Of a stretch of 64,000 bases of DNA, positions 1-7,708 are shown in pieces. The stretch covers positions 3,534,001 through 3,598,000 of the forward strand of contig NZ_CP093300.1 in assembly GCF_022812285.1 (NCBI RefSeq). Reading direction: 5' to 3'. The notes beneath the pieces are model-generated. The model searched no databases. It had not been told where the DNA came from and worked only from the letters and a program-made list of their open reading frames with translations. Position 1 is the first letter of the stretch. Each line of letters opens with the position of its first letter. This DNA is from Alkalihalobacillus sp. LMS39. GTDB taxonomy: Bacteria; Bacillota; Bacilli; Bacillales; Bacillaceae_F. A program made the translations under genes and the position numbers.

Positions 1-259
1 CCACAGCTTTAATTTGTTCAAGGTCTAAATCTTTTTCTGAACGTGGCATATGAATCGCAATGACATTCAACTTATCTTGATATGCATCGCGAAATTCATT
101 TACATTTGGCATCGCTTCTTTACAAAGTCCACAAGACACAGACCAAAAGTGGATGAGTGTCGGCTTATTCCCGATTAACTCTTCTCGTTTCACTTCTCCA
201 TTAAGCCATTCTGTTGCTCCAGATAGTTCAGGTAATTGTGAGCGTAATTTAAGTGCCAT
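1..259 (-). CDS. ykuV: Thioredoxin-like thiol-disulfide oxidoreductase, C-terminus beyond the window edge
   Basis: The first 86 codons of a TlpA/thioredoxin-fold protein, truncated by the window start. The readable N-terminus closely resembles B. subtilis YkuV from memory: it begins MALKLRSQLPELSG, then has NKPTLIHFW followed by the redox motif CGLC and KEAMPNVNEF. YkuV has CHLC at the active site, so the middle pair differs slightly. No signal peptide is visible, so it should act in the cytoplasm as a dithiol reductant. It lies downstream of the ykuU peroxiredoxin on the same strand, as in B. subtilis, with a hairpin between them, so expression may be partly read-through. It may recycle YkuU, but that is inference. 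The ATG at 259 follows a GGAGGGA ribosome site. Confidence 0.88.
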   Translation of the reverse strand, partial: MALKLRSQLPELSGATEWLNGEVKREELIGNKPTLIHFWSVSCGLCKEAMPNVNEFRDAYQDKLNVIAIHMPRSEKDLDLEQIKAV

Positions 260-285
260 TTCTAGTCCCTCCATTATTCAATTAG

Positions 286-316
286 CAAAAAAGGTCTAAC
301 AAAATGCTAGACCCTC
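286..316 (-). terminator. Hairpin with T-run between ykuU and ykuV
   Basis: On the minus strand GGTCTA and TAGACC form a short stem followed by TTTTTT. It sits between the ykuU stop and the ykuV start, so it could end most ykuU transcripts or attenuate ykuV. Confidence 0.6.
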
Positions 317-343
317 ATTCGCTTTAATTTCAATTATTCTAGA

Positions 344-895
344 TTATACGTTTAATGTTTCTTGACCAGGTTTCCAGTTTGCTGGGCAAAGTCCACCTGT
401 TTGTAGTGCTTGAAGAACTCGAAGTGTCTCATCCACATCACGACCGATGTTATTATGATTGACAACGGAATACATTAATTCGCCTTCTGGACTAATGATG
501 AATAATCCACGAAGAGCAATACCTTCTTCTTCAATTAATACACCATAATCACGAGAAACTTGGTGGTTCGTATCTGCAGCTAATGGATACGCTAAATCAC
601 CTAGACCATTTTCGTCACGAGCTGTGTTAATCCATGCCTTGTGAGTATGAACCGTATCTGTAGAAACCCCAATTACTTCTGCATCTAAATCTTCAAACTC
701 ATCATAACGATCGCTTAAAGATGTAATTTCAGTTGGACAAACAAAAGTAAAATCCATTGGGTAGAAAAATAATACCGTCCACTTTTCATTTTTCATGTTT
801 TCCTCGAGACTTACTTTACCAAATTCCTTGTTTGGTAACACTGCTTCCATTTCAAAACGAGGAGCTTGCTTTGCAACCATTCGCTTATCTGACAT
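344..895 (-). CDS. ykuU: 2-Cys peroxiredoxin (AhpC/Prx1 type)
   Basis: A thiol peroxidase that reduces H2O2 and organic hydroperoxides in the cytoplasm. The 183-residue length is typical. The peroxidatic cysteine is in the motif DFTFVCPTEI near residue 53, and the resolving cysteine is in GGLCPANW near residue 169, so this is a typical 2-Cys enzyme. The conserved arginine is in LRGLFIISPEG. The sequence and its position next to ykuV and ykuT match B. subtilis YkuU. The start follows AGGAGG with 7 bases of spacing. A near-consensus sigma-A promoter lies just upstream. The electron donor may be thioredoxin or YkuV (inference). Confidence 0.93.
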   Translation of the reverse strand: MSDKRMVAKQAPRFEMEAVLPNKEFGKVSLEENMKNEKWTVLFFYPMDFTFVCPTEITSLSDRYDEFEDLDAEVIGVSTDTVHTHKAWINTARDENGLGDLAYPLAADTNHQVSRDYGVLIEEEGIALRGLFIISPEGELMYSVVNHNNIGRDVDETLRVLQALQTGGLCPANWKPGQETLNV

Positions 896-935
896 ATGTA
901 CATACCTCCTAAAAAACTTGTCATATTACATTGAT

Positions 936-964
936 ATTATAAGAGAAGGGTTTTTGTTAGTCAA
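936..964 (-). promoter_or_regulatory. Sigma-A promoter of ykuU
   Basis: On the minus strand TTGACT (959-964) and TATAAT (936-941) are separated by 17 bp, about 40 bases upstream of the ykuU start. The rest of the 324-bp gap between ykuU and ykuT is AT-rich with no other recognised signal. Confidence 0.75.
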
Positions 965-1219
965 TGATAGTTAAAGTTGTCTGAATGTGCTAATGATGCC
1001 CAATTTTATAATAATCACTATATAGTTATATCCAGTAACAACAGTTATAAACAGTAATCTAGTAGTATATTCGCATTTTTTTCTCTTAACGATTTAACTT
1101 GAGATTTTTTCATTTTCAATGTGTTACAATTTTTTTAACTTTATTTTGTTTTAGTAAAACTAACTGTTTGAAACCGAAAAAATAGGGTAATGTTGTAAAG
1201 TAGATTGGAGTGAATACAT

Positions 1220-2047
1220 ATGTTTGAAAATGAAATTGTTGTCAATTTCCTAAGTGGAGCGGTCCTTATTATTGGACAACTTTTGTTAACGATTATCGTG
1301 TTTTTTATTGCAAAGTCAATAGGCAACAAAGTTATTTCTCGCGGGTTTTCCAAAATGGCAGAGCAACGAAATGTCACACAAGGTCGGATAATGACTCTTG
1401 AAAAATTATCAAAAAACGCTTGGTCTTATACTTTATTTTTTGTCTTTGTCACGATCGTGTTAACAATATTTGACTTAAACCCTGCTGGTTTAATTGCCGG
1501 TGCTGGTGTTATAGGGTTAGCGATTGGATTTGGTGCACAAGGATTAGTGAGTGATATAGTAACGGGATTTTTTCTCCTTTTGGAACGTCAAATCGATGTA
1601 GAAGATTATGTTACGATCGGGGGATTAGACGGGATTGTTGAGGAAGTTGGGATCCGCACAACAAAAATTCGTGGATTCGATGGCACTCTCCATTATATTC
1701 CTAACCGTGAAATAGGAAGTGTCAGCAACCATTCTCGAGGAAATATGCGAGCTCTTGTTGATATTAGCATTTCTTATGATGATGACATTACAAAAGCGAT
1801 GGAAGTGTTGCAAACGGTTTGTGATAAACTCGCTCTAGAAATGGAAGAAATCGTTGAAGGTCCCGATGTTGTCGGTGTCCAAGCTCTTGGTAATTCCGAT
1901 GTTGTATTACGAATCGTTTCGAAAACAACAAATATGAATCAATGGGCGGTTGAAAGACGATTACGAAAAGAAATAAAAGAAGCTCTAGATGCAAACGGCA
2001 TCGAAATTCCGTTCCCACACCAAGTTTATATTACAAAAAGCGAATAA
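1220..2047 (+). CDS. ykuT: Small-conductance mechanosensitive channel (MscS family)
   Basis: A membrane channel that opens on hypo-osmotic shock. At 275 residues it is a short MscS. There are hydrophobic segments at about residues 8-30, 68-88 and 90-125. The third carries the glycine/alanine-rich pore helix, GLAIGFGAQGLVSDIVTG. A soluble beta domain follows (ERQIDVEDYVTIGG, then VVEEVGIRTTKIR-like sequence), ending in a C-terminal alpha/beta vestibule. It matches B. subtilis YkuT in size and is divergent from ykuU-ykuV, as in that genome. The ATG follows TTGGAGTG. A second, longer MscS protein is encoded at 19727. Confidence 0.9.
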   Translation: MFENEIVVNFLSGAVLIIGQLLLTIIVFFIAKSIGNKVISRGFSKMAEQRNVTQGRIMTLEKLSKNAWSYTLFFVFVTIVLTIFDLNPAGLIAGAGVIGLAIGFGAQGLVSDIVTGFFLLLERQIDVEDYVTIGGLDGIVEEVGIRTTKIRGFDGTLHYIPNREIGSVSNHSRGNMRALVDISISYDDDITKAMEVLQTVCDKLALEMEEIVEGPDVVGVQALGNSDVVLRIVSKTTNMNQWAVERRLRKEIKEALDANGIEIPFPHQVYITKSE

Positions 2048-2053
2048 TAATAT

Positions 2054-2095
2054 TGGATGTTTCAAAGATTCACTTCTTTGCAACATCCTTTTTTT
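2054..2095 (+). terminator. Terminator of the MscS gene
   Basis: GGATGTT...CAAAGA pairs with TCTTTG...AACATCC and is followed by seven T residues, immediately after the ykuT stop. Confidence 0.85.
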
Positions 2096-2116
2096 CTAAT
2101 CAGGTAAAACGCCTAC

Positions 2117-2143
2117 ACATCTAGATTATCATTTCATATTCTA
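2117..2143 (+). promoter_or_regulatory. Candidate sigma-K promoter of the CotW-like gene
   Basis: CATATTCTA at 2135-2143 fits the mother-cell sigma-K -10 pattern CATANNNTA exactly. An AC pair at 2117-2118 lies 16 bases upstream, as expected for its -35. The start codon is 34 bases downstream. The match suits a late spore-coat gene, but the motif is short. Confidence 0.5.
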
Positions 2144-2177
2144 TACTATATTGGGACAATTTCAGGGAGGAATTGAA

Positions 2178-2504
2178 ATGGAAATCAACCAATCAAGTCA
2201 ACAAAAGTTAATTGAAATGGTCGTCGACAACGTATTGAAAAAGCATGATGTGAAAACAAAATCAATGAACTTAGATACAGAAGAAAAAGAAAAGATTAAG
2301 GGCATTGTTTTTGATATCCAAAAAGAAGTAGAAGGTTTTTTAAAAAACCAACAGAAAGCAAAAACAGAAAAAGACTTTGAACAGCAAACAGATTCTACAC
2401 CTTCTTTAGAGCCATCACAACCACAACCCCCAGTCCGAAAGCAATTTATGAGCAACAATGATGTTAGTTCAGTAAAAACATTTGTAAATAAAAAAGAAGA
2501 CTAA
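2178..2504 (+). CDS. CotW-like spore coat protein
   Basis: A small hydrophilic protein of 108 residues. The segment MVVDNVLKKHDVK...DTEEKEKIKGIVFDIQ resembles what I recall of B. subtilis CotW (a helical N-terminal half, then a lysine/glutamate-rich stretch). It ends in a proline/glutamine-rich, low-complexity tail. The start chosen is the ATG at 2178 after GGAGG with 7 bases of spacing. An upstream in-frame ATG has no ribosome site. A CotX-family gene follows, as in the cotVWX cluster. Its role would be in the insoluble outer coat/crust. The family call is from memory of weak similarity, and context is the stronger argument. Confidence 0.6.
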   Translation: MEINQSSQQKLIEMVVDNVLKKHDVKTKSMNLDTEEKEKIKGIVFDIQKEVEGFLKNQQKAKTEKDFEQQTDSTPSLEPSQPQPPVRKQFMSNNDVSSVKTFVNKKED

Positions 2505-2512
2505 TTGACGAT

Positions 2513-2546
2513 AGCCATTCTCAAAGATTGAGGATGGTTTTTTTGT
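2513..2546 (+). terminator. Terminator of the CotW-like gene
   Basis: CCATTCTCAA pairs with TTGAGGATGG around a 3-base loop, followed by seven T residues. This separates the CotW-like and CotX genes into two transcripts. Confidence 0.8.
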
Positions 2547-2650
2547 TCCTCCGTTGAAAATTTGTGCATTTTCACTAGGGTATATGTCCACTCCATCACA
2601 CCTATACCTACATATGCTGAATTAGAAACTGAAAGGAGGAATTTTAAAAA

Positions 2651-3121
2651 ATGAACCAAGAAGTATATCGCTCATCTGACCGAAAAGAAAAAAAATGGTC
2701 TGCCTTAGATCCAAAAACTTCTCATCCATTATGCCCTTCTCCAAAAGAGGAGGACGTTGCGCAAGAAGCTACTCAAGCAAATAAAACACTACAGCTCTCT
2801 GAAGAATATATTTTAATTAAAGATTCTTGTGATGTAACGGTGACAACAACAGATACAAAAGCCGCTGTTTCACTCCAAGCATCATTACAAGCGGCGATTG
2901 CGATTGTCATTAGCATTTCAATTGCTGACAGTGCCACTGCAGAACGCATTACACAAGAGCTTTTACAAACAGCAAAAGTAAAACAAATGACGTACCAAAA
3001 AACAATTATCGAAAATTCTCGTAACGTTGATGTAACGACAACAGACACACAAGCAGCTATCAACATCCAACTATTACTTCAACTTTTACTCGCGTTACTT
3101 GTTAAACTTGATATTTTATAA
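2651..3121 (+). CDS. cotX: Spore coat protein of the CotX/CotV family with two coat-X domains
   Basis: A structural protein of the spore coat/crust, 156 residues. It carries two copies of the coat-X repeat: about residues 50-95 (SCDVTVTTTDTKAAVSLQ, then a hydrophobic helix) and 117-156 (SRNVDVTTTDTQAAINIQ, then a leucine-rich helix). The conserved D-V-x-V-T-T-T-D-T-x-A-A core is plain in both. The N-terminal 45 residues are polar and variable. The ATG follows GAAAGGAGG. CATATGCTG at 2611 loosely resembles a sigma-K -10 site but lacks a well-placed -35. Neighbours: the CotW-like gene upstream and a shared bidirectional terminator with ykuS downstream. Confidence 0.88.
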   Translation: MNQEVYRSSDRKEKKWSALDPKTSHPLCPSPKEEDVAQEATQANKTLQLSEEYILIKDSCDVTVTTTDTKAAVSLQASLQAAIAIVISISIADSATAERITQELLQTAKVKQMTYQKTIIENSRNVDVTTTDTQAAINIQLLLQLLLALLVKLDIL

Positions 3122-3156
3122 ACAAGTAATGTAAATGTTTGGTTGCTTCTTTCACA

Positions 3157-3200
3157 AAAACATAAGCAGGCTTTTTTCGCCTGCTTATGTTTCTTTTTTC
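3157..3200. terminator. Bidirectional terminator between cotX and ykuS
   Basis: A 14-bp stem, AAACATAAGCAGGC with its complement, around a TTTTTTC loop, followed by T-rich sequence. It serves convergent cotX and ykuS. Confidence 0.85.
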
Positions 3201-3205
3201 GGTCA

Positions 3206-3457
3206 TTATTGACTTTGTTGAATGCGAGCTTCAACCGTTTGACAAATCTCTTCAGCTGTTTTTCCATCTGCTGTAATAACAGAACCATTTGTAACTGTAT
3301 TTTGGATTCCCATCACATTTTGGTCTTGTCCTGTTATGACGCAGCAGTCACAACCTTGCGCATCTTGTTCTTGTTTTAATTGAATAACATCATACCCTCT
3401 AGCTTGAAGTTCTTGTTGAACGTCAGTTAATGATTGCTCGACACCGATTCGTGGCAT
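3206..3457 (-). CDS. ykuS: UPF0180 family protein YkuS
   Basis: A conserved Bacillaceae protein of 83 residues with no established function. It begins [14 protein letters not shown] and has the family's central cysteine motif [11 protein letters not shown], then NVMGI and [12 protein letters not shown]. The start is the ATG at 3457 after GGAGGTG with 6 bases of spacing; an upstream in-frame TTG overlaps the ribosome site and is rejected. In B. subtilis ykuS lies in the same ykuQ-ykuR-ykuS-ykuT neighbourhood; here cotW/cotX-like genes separate ykuS from ykuT. The vicinal cysteines suggest metal or redox chemistry, but this is speculation. Confidence 0.9.
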   Translation of the reverse strand: MPRIGVEQSLTDVQQELQARGYDVIQLKQEQDAQGCDCCVITGQDQNVMGIQNTVTNGSVITADGKTAEEICQTVEARIQQSQ

Positions 3458-3560
3458 CAAAAACACCTCCAAATGTATAAGTAAATATCTTGTATGTTAC
3501 AATGTTAGTATGGATTATTGAAAGTAAACTATACAAATTTTACATATGAATGAGAAAAAG

Positions 3561-3602
3561 AAAAGTCCGTTAAAAAAGGACGAATAACCTTTTTAATGGA
3601 CT
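3561..3602 (-). terminator. Terminator of the dapH-aminotransferase-dapL operon
   Basis: AAGTCC.TTAAAAA.GG pairs with its complement around a short loop and is followed on the minus strand by TTTTCTTTTTC. It lies 9 bases after the dapL stop. Confidence 0.85.
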
Positions 3603-3611
3603 TAAAGCGTT

Positions 3612-4745
3612 TTACATATTAGACTGCTTATACGTAATATAAGAAATTAAATGTTCAATGGCTGTTTCAATTGCCTTTTCATCAGGATTTAATTTTGCAT
3701 CATGTAAACCGTATGCACTATTCACACCTAACCAAAACATAAACCCTGGTATCTCTTCTAGAAAATACCCAAAATCTTCGCCTGTCATCGCTTCTTGACA
3801 CTCGATAACAGTTATATTTTCTGCCTTTTTACTAAACTCGATAAACTCTCGGGTTAAAGCAGCATCATTATACACTTGACAGTAATTAGCTCCATAGTCA
3901 ATTGTTGCTTTACAAGAAAAACCAACTTCGACACCCGATACTAACGCTTCTATTCTGGCTTTTACTTTTTCCATAGACTGAAGCGAAAGAGTACGGATCG
4001 TCCCTTCAATCCTAGATTTTTCAGCTATAATATTTTGCTTCGTTCCCCCACTAATCTTTCCAATTGTGACCACGGCAGAGTCTAGCGGGTCGATATTTCT
4101 TGAAACAATCGTTTGGAGTTGGGTTACTAAGTGTGCCGCACAAACGACCATGTCATTTGCTTTATGAGGATATGCAGCATGTCCTCCTTTCCCATGGAGG
4201 TCAATAAATAACTCGGACGTATTCGCAAAAAGTAGCCCTTCTTTTGTTGCTATTGTACCAACCGGATATTCTGGTGCGATATGCAAAGCAATCATTTGAG
4301 TCGGTCGCCATTTGGCGAACTCTTCACTCTCTAACATCGGCTTGGCACCACCTGGGCCTTCTTCTGCTGGCTGGAAAATAAATAATAAGCTTTCTTTCGG
4401 ACGATGCTTAGCAAAATGAGTTAATAACCCAAGTGCAATACTCATATGAAAATCATGCCCACAAGCATGCATATTCCCTGGATGATGAGAAGTGAAGGCA
4501 TACCCGGTTTCTTCTTCAATTGGTAACCCATCAATATCTGCACGATAGCCAATGACACCTGTCGGTTCAGTTCCCTCCACCTTTACAAGTATTCCTGTTT
4601 TCCATGTATTCACTTCAATAAATTGTTGTGGAAGCTGATTAATATACTTTAATAAATATTGTTGAGTTTTCACTTCCTGAAACCCTAATTCAGGAATTTC
4701 GTGAAGCTGTCTTCGAATTTGGACAAATTGCTCAAATTGGCCCAT
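3612..4745 (-). CDS. dapL: N-acetyl-L,L-diaminopimelate deacetylase
   Basis: An M20-family metallo-amidohydrolase that removes acetate from N-acetyl-L,L-diaminopimelate in the acetylase branch of lysine and cell-wall DAP synthesis. It is 377 residues, the usual length. The metal-binding motif HACGHDFH lies near residues 93-100, PAEEGPGGA near 126, and MTGEDFGYF near 318. It matches B. subtilis YkuR in sequence and position. Its ATG shares one base with the TAA of the upstream aminotransferase gene, so the two are translationally coupled. B. subtilis uses the symbol dapL for this deacetylase, but other genomes use dapL for an unrelated aminotransferase. Confidence 0.93.
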   Translation of the reverse strand: MGQFEQFVQIRRQLHEIPELGFQEVKTQQYLLKYINQLPQQFIEVNTWKTGILVKVEGTEPTGVIGYRADIDGLPIEEETGYAFTSHHPGNMHACGHDFHMSIALGLLTHFAKHRPKESLLFIFQPAEEGPGGAKPMLESEEFAKWRPTQMIALHIAPEYPVGTIATKEGLLFANTSELFIDLHGKGGHAAYPHKANDMVVCAAHLVTQLQTIVSRNIDPLDSAVVTIGKISGGTKQNIIAEKSRIEGTIRTLSLQSMEKVKARIEALVSGVEVGFSCKATIDYGANYCQVYNDAALTREFIEFSKKAENITVIECQEAMTGEDFGYFLEEIPGFMFWLGVNSAYGLHDAKLNPDEKAIETAIEHLISYITYKQSNM

Positions 4746-5959
4746 TACACAGTCTCCTTTTGAATTGTCTCAACATTGGCAAGGAATCTATTAATAAACT
4801 CGTCGATTTCTTCCCTTTTTAGTGTTAGAGGAGGTAATAATCGAATAATTGTTTGTTGCGTCACATCCACTAAGAACCCATCAGCTAGCATTTGTTTTTG
4901 TAACTGTTTCGTTTTTTCTGGAGAAAGTCGTGTAACAACCCCTAACATCATCCCTTTTCCACGAATACTGTCAATGACTTCAGGATACGTGTCTTTTATC
5001 ACTTGAAGCTTATCCCATAAATATTCACTCTGTACATTTGCTTCTTCTAATAGCCCTTTTTCTAGTAAAACACGAAAAACAGTATTTCCTAACGCTGCGC
5101 TTAACGGAGACGGAGCAAACGTAGTTCCGTGATCACCAGGCTGAAACAAGTGAGCTAACGACTCAGAGACAATAATTCCTCCTAAAGGAAGACCACCGCC
5201 TATCCCTTTAGCAAACAATATTAGATCTGGTGAAACATTCGCATACTGATAGGCAAATAACTTTCCTGTTCGACCAATCCCAGTTTGGATTTCATCCATA
5301 CAAAACAAAACCCCATATTGTTTGCATAACTGAGCTACATCCGTTAAATATGTAACATCAAGAGGAACAATTCCACCAGAACCGAGAACAGGCTCCATTA
5401 TAATTGCGGCCGGCTGTTCTTTTTTCATAACCATTTCAAGCTGTTTTAAATCATGTGGTGGTACTTCATATACTGGTGTTGAAGTCACCGGAAAGTCCTG
5501 ATATACACCTGGCTGTCTCGTCAGTTTCAACGCTCCTAATGTTCGGCCATGGAAACTTTTCTCTAATACGATGACACCAGCTTTCGGTTCTTTTTGTTCT
5601 TTTGTCCACTTATGTACAAGCTTTATAGCTGCTTCTGTCGCTTCTGCACCGGAATTTGTAAAAAACACTTTTCCATTTGGTAATGTATGCGTCACTAAAC
5701 GTTCTGCTAACTCAATCGCCGGCTTGTTCAAAAAAACATTTGAGATATGTAAAAACTTTTCTGCTTGTTCTTTTATCGTTTGAACGATGTCAGGGTGAGA
5801 ATGGCCAAGCACATTAACAGCAAGCCCTGTAAACAAATCTAAATATTGATTTCCCTCTGTATCAAATAAATAATTTCCTTCGCCTTTTTCTATCGCAATT
5901 GGCATTCGATTATACGTTGACATCATATACGTCATATCTCGTTCTTGCCAGTTCATCAT
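4745..5959 (-). CDS. Class III aminotransferase, acetylornithine aminotransferase-like; probable N-acetyl-DAP aminotransferase
   Basis: A PLP enzyme of the ArgD/class III family, 404 residues, full length. Visible landmarks: [14 protein letters not shown] near residue 104, the cofactor-contacting [12 protein letters not shown] near 218, the Schiff-base lysine in [13 protein letters not shown] near 250, and [14 protein letters not shown] near 278. It lies between dapH and dapL, exactly where the acetylase pathway needs an aminotransferase to make N-acetyl-L,L-DAP from the keto acid. In B. subtilis that step is assigned to the class I enzyme PatA. E. coli ArgD is known to work on both ornithine and DAP intermediates, so a DAP role here is plausible. 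An acetylornithine role cannot be excluded. Confidence 0.85.
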   Translation of the reverse strand: MMNWQERDMTYMMSTYNRMPIAIEKGEGNYLFDTEGNQYLDLFTGLAVNVLGHSHPDIVQTIKEQAEKFLHISNVFLNKPAIELAERLVTHTLPNGKVFFTNSGAEATEAAIKLVHKWTKEQKEPKAGVIVLEKSFHGRTLGALKLTRQPGVYQDFPVTSTPVYEVPPHDLKQLEMVMKKEQPAAIIMEPVLGSGGIVPLDVTYLTDVAQLCKQYGVLFCMDEIQTGIGRTGKLFAYQYANVSPDLILFAKGIGGGLPLGGIIVSESLAHLFQPGDHGTTFAPSPLSAALGNTVFRVLLEKGLLEEANVQSEYLWDKLQVIKDTYPEVIDSIRGKGMMLGVVTRLSPEKTKQLQKQMLADGFLVDVTQQTIIRLLPPLTLKREEIDEFINRFLANVETIQKETV

Positions 5960-5989
5960 CCATTACACCTTCCTTTTCTATTTAATAAG

Positions 5990-6029
5990 AGGATGTCCCA
6001 AAAGGTTCTCTCACCCTTTGGGACATCCT
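5990..6029 (-). terminator. Strong hairpin between dapH and the aminotransferase gene
   Basis: AGGATGTCCCAAA pairs with TTTGGGACATCCT, extended by GG/CC. The minus-strand tail is CTTATT, a weak T-run, so it may attenuate rather than fully stop transcription into the aminotransferase gene. Confidence 0.65.
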
Positions 6030-6036
6030 TAATTGT

Positions 6037-6759
6037 TTAGTTATCTTCGTTTAAACGGCGTAATTCTTGTTTAATTTCAGTTTTGCCTTTTGTTTTTTCA
6101 TCAATTTCTTTAATGACACGTGCTGGCGTACCCGCTACAACTGTATTTGGTGGTACATCTTCTGTTACAATAGCTCCTGCTGCAACAACAGCTCCTGCTC
6201 CAACGGTTACTCCTTCTAAAATAACAGCATTTGCTCCAACTACGACATTGTCTTCAATGACAACTGGCTTTGCAGAAGGTGGTTCAATTACACCAGCTAA
6301 AACAGAGCCTGCACCAATATGACAATTTTTCCCTACTGTTGCACGTCCACCAAGAACAACATTCATGTCAATCATTGTGCCTTCTCCAATGACAGAGCCA
6401 ATATTAATACTAGCCCCCATCATAATGACTGCATTATTTCCAATTTCTACTTGGTCACGAATAATTGCACCAGGCTCAATTCTCGCTTGAATATTTTTCA
6501 TATCAAGAAGAGGAATCGCAGAATTGCGTCGGTCATTTTCCACAACATAGTCTTCAATTTTAACTTCATTTGCTTTTATAGCAGCTTCAATTTCTTTCCA
6601 CTCACCAAACAATACGCCCGTATTTCCGTTAATGAACGATTTTGTTTCTGCTCCAAAGTCAATTCCTTGTAACTCACCTTTAATATGTACTTTTACAGGA
6701 GTTTTCTTTTCACTATTCGAAATAAATTGAATAATTTCGTTTGCATCCATCATTTTCAT
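6037..6759 (-). CDS. dapH: Tetrahydrodipicolinate N-acetyltransferase
   Basis: Transfers acetyl from acetyl-CoA to tetrahydrodipicolinate, opening the acetylase branch of lysine/DAP synthesis. It is 240 residues and starts MKMMDANEI like B. subtilis DapH (YkuQ). The C-terminal two thirds is a left-handed beta-helix of hexapeptide repeats ([18 protein letters not shown], then [15 protein letters not shown] and [15 protein letters not shown]). [20 protein letters not shown] follows near the end. The ATG follows GGAGG with 9 bases of spacing. It is first in the operon, with repeat element A upstream. Confidence 0.95.
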   Translation of the reverse strand: MKMMDANEIIQFISNSEKKTPVKVHIKGELQGIDFGAETKSFINGNTGVLFGEWKEIEAAIKANEVKIEDYVVENDRRNSAIPLLDMKNIQARIEPGAIIRDQVEIGNNAVIMMGASINIGSVIGEGTMIDMNVVLGGRATVGKNCHIGAGSVLAGVIEPPSAKPVVIEDNVVVGANAVILEGVTVGAGAVVAAGAIVTEDVPPNTVVAGTPARVIKEIDEKTKGKTEIKQELRRLNEDN

Positions 6760-6902
6760 CTGTTTGTTCCTCCAATGTCTATATTTATTCTCTTCTTATA
6801 ATAGTGATAGATTAGAAAAAATGCAATCCGTAAGCCGTATTATGGCCGAAAAACTTCTAAGTCATCCTAGCGAAGAAAAAAAGCTGTTTTCACAGCTCGT
6901 AA

Positions 6903-7081
6903 TGGACATCTATTCTGCTATTTTTCGAATCAATCACGTTTGTCATGTGCTATCGGACATCTTTTCCGTTACATAAGTCATTTGACAAATCTTTCCCTCT
7001 ATTTCAGCTCATTAACGGAACCGATGTCCGTTAAAAATAAAAAACATTCCTTTTTTAATGATATAACGGAATAAATGTCCG
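6903..7081. repeat. Four-box intergenic element, copy A
   Basis: Boxes of the form CGGACATNNNTTCCGYTA at 6903-6920 (three mismatches) and 6954-6971, then the reverse complement at 7013-7030 and 7064-7081. Box-to-box distances are 51, 59 and 51 bp. It fills most of the 343-bp gap between dapH and the RraA-like gene. Sequence between the boxes does not match the other copies at 20934, 40801 and 61682. Confidence 0.9.
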
Positions 7082-7102
7082 TAACGATAACAGACAATTT
7101 CG

Positions 7103-7588
7103 TTATAATAGAAAAGTGTCTGAAAGCAGAATGCCATCTTCATCTGCATATACATAATGGCCCGGTTCCCAACAGACACCAGCAAAAGACAGCGGGATTT
7201 GAACTTCTCCCTCCCCTTTTTTTATACTTTTAAAAGGGTTTGTACCAATGGCTAAGATACAAGTATCCATGGTATGAATCAATGCACTATCGCGGATACA
7301 ACCATATATAATAACACCTGCTAGCTTCCTTTTAACCGCAATATCAGCTAAATTATCTCCCATTAAAGCACAACGCGTCGACCCACCACCATCAACAACA
7401 AGGACACTATGTTGTGGAATTGTTTCAAGTGCTCGTTTCACTAACACATTGTCCTCGTATACTTTTACGGTATAAATTGGCCCAAAAAAAGCCGATTTCT
7501 TTCCATATTGCCGAAAAAGTCGGTCAGCCACTTTCAGTTTATCACGAAACTCATCACAAAGATCCGCTGTTTGGAATTGCCTACTCAT
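7103..7588 (-). CDS. RraA-family protein (HMG aldolase/RNase E inhibitor-like)
   Basis: A 161-residue RraA-fold protein. The family signature is VVDGGGSTRCALMGDNLADIA (about residues 64-84), followed by GVIIYGCIRD with the Arg-Asp pair that binds substrate and metal in 4-hydroxy-4-methyl-2-oxoglutarate aldolases. Members are either such aldolases/oxaloacetate decarboxylases or, in enterobacteria, inhibitors of RNase E. Bacillaceae lack classical RNase E, so a metabolic or moonlighting role is more likely, but nothing here decides it. It starts after AAGGAGG. I saw no terminator before repeat element A begins, 22 bases past the stop. Confidence 0.85.
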   Translation of the reverse strand: MSRQFQTADLCDEFRDKLKVADRLFRQYGKKSAFFGPIYTVKVYEDNVLVKRALETIPQHSVLVVDGGGSTRCALMGDNLADIAVKRKLAGVIIYGCIRDSALIHTMDTCILAIGTNPFKSIKKGEGEVQIPLSFAGVCWEPGHYVYADEDGILLSDTFLL

Positions 7589-7673
7589 TTTTTATTCCTC
7601 CTTATACTAAAACGCGCCTTTTTTTTTGCATAGTTGTTATTTTATTCGCTTAAAAATAATCAGTCGCAAAAAA

Positions 7674-7701
7674 GAAAGTAGGGAAAATTAATCCCCTACT
7701 T
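7674..7701 (-). terminator. Terminator of the aceB-aceA operon
   Basis: AAAGTAGGG pairs with CCCTACTTT around an AT-rich loop, followed on the minus strand by CTTTTTTGC. It is 8 bases past the aceA stop. Confidence 0.8.
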
Positions 7702-7708
7702 TTCCCAC

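Noticed and set aside
2590-2619. Sigma-K promoter of cotX
   Set aside because: CATATGCTG resembles a -10, but no AC pair lies at the right distance for a -35. Kept only as a remark in the cotX entry.
2773-3066. 97-residue minus-strand frame over cotX
   Set aside because: Antisense shadow of the clear coat-X coding frame.
6764-6976. 70-residue plus-strand frame before dapH
   Set aside because: No ribosome site, and it overlaps boxes 1 and 2 of element A.
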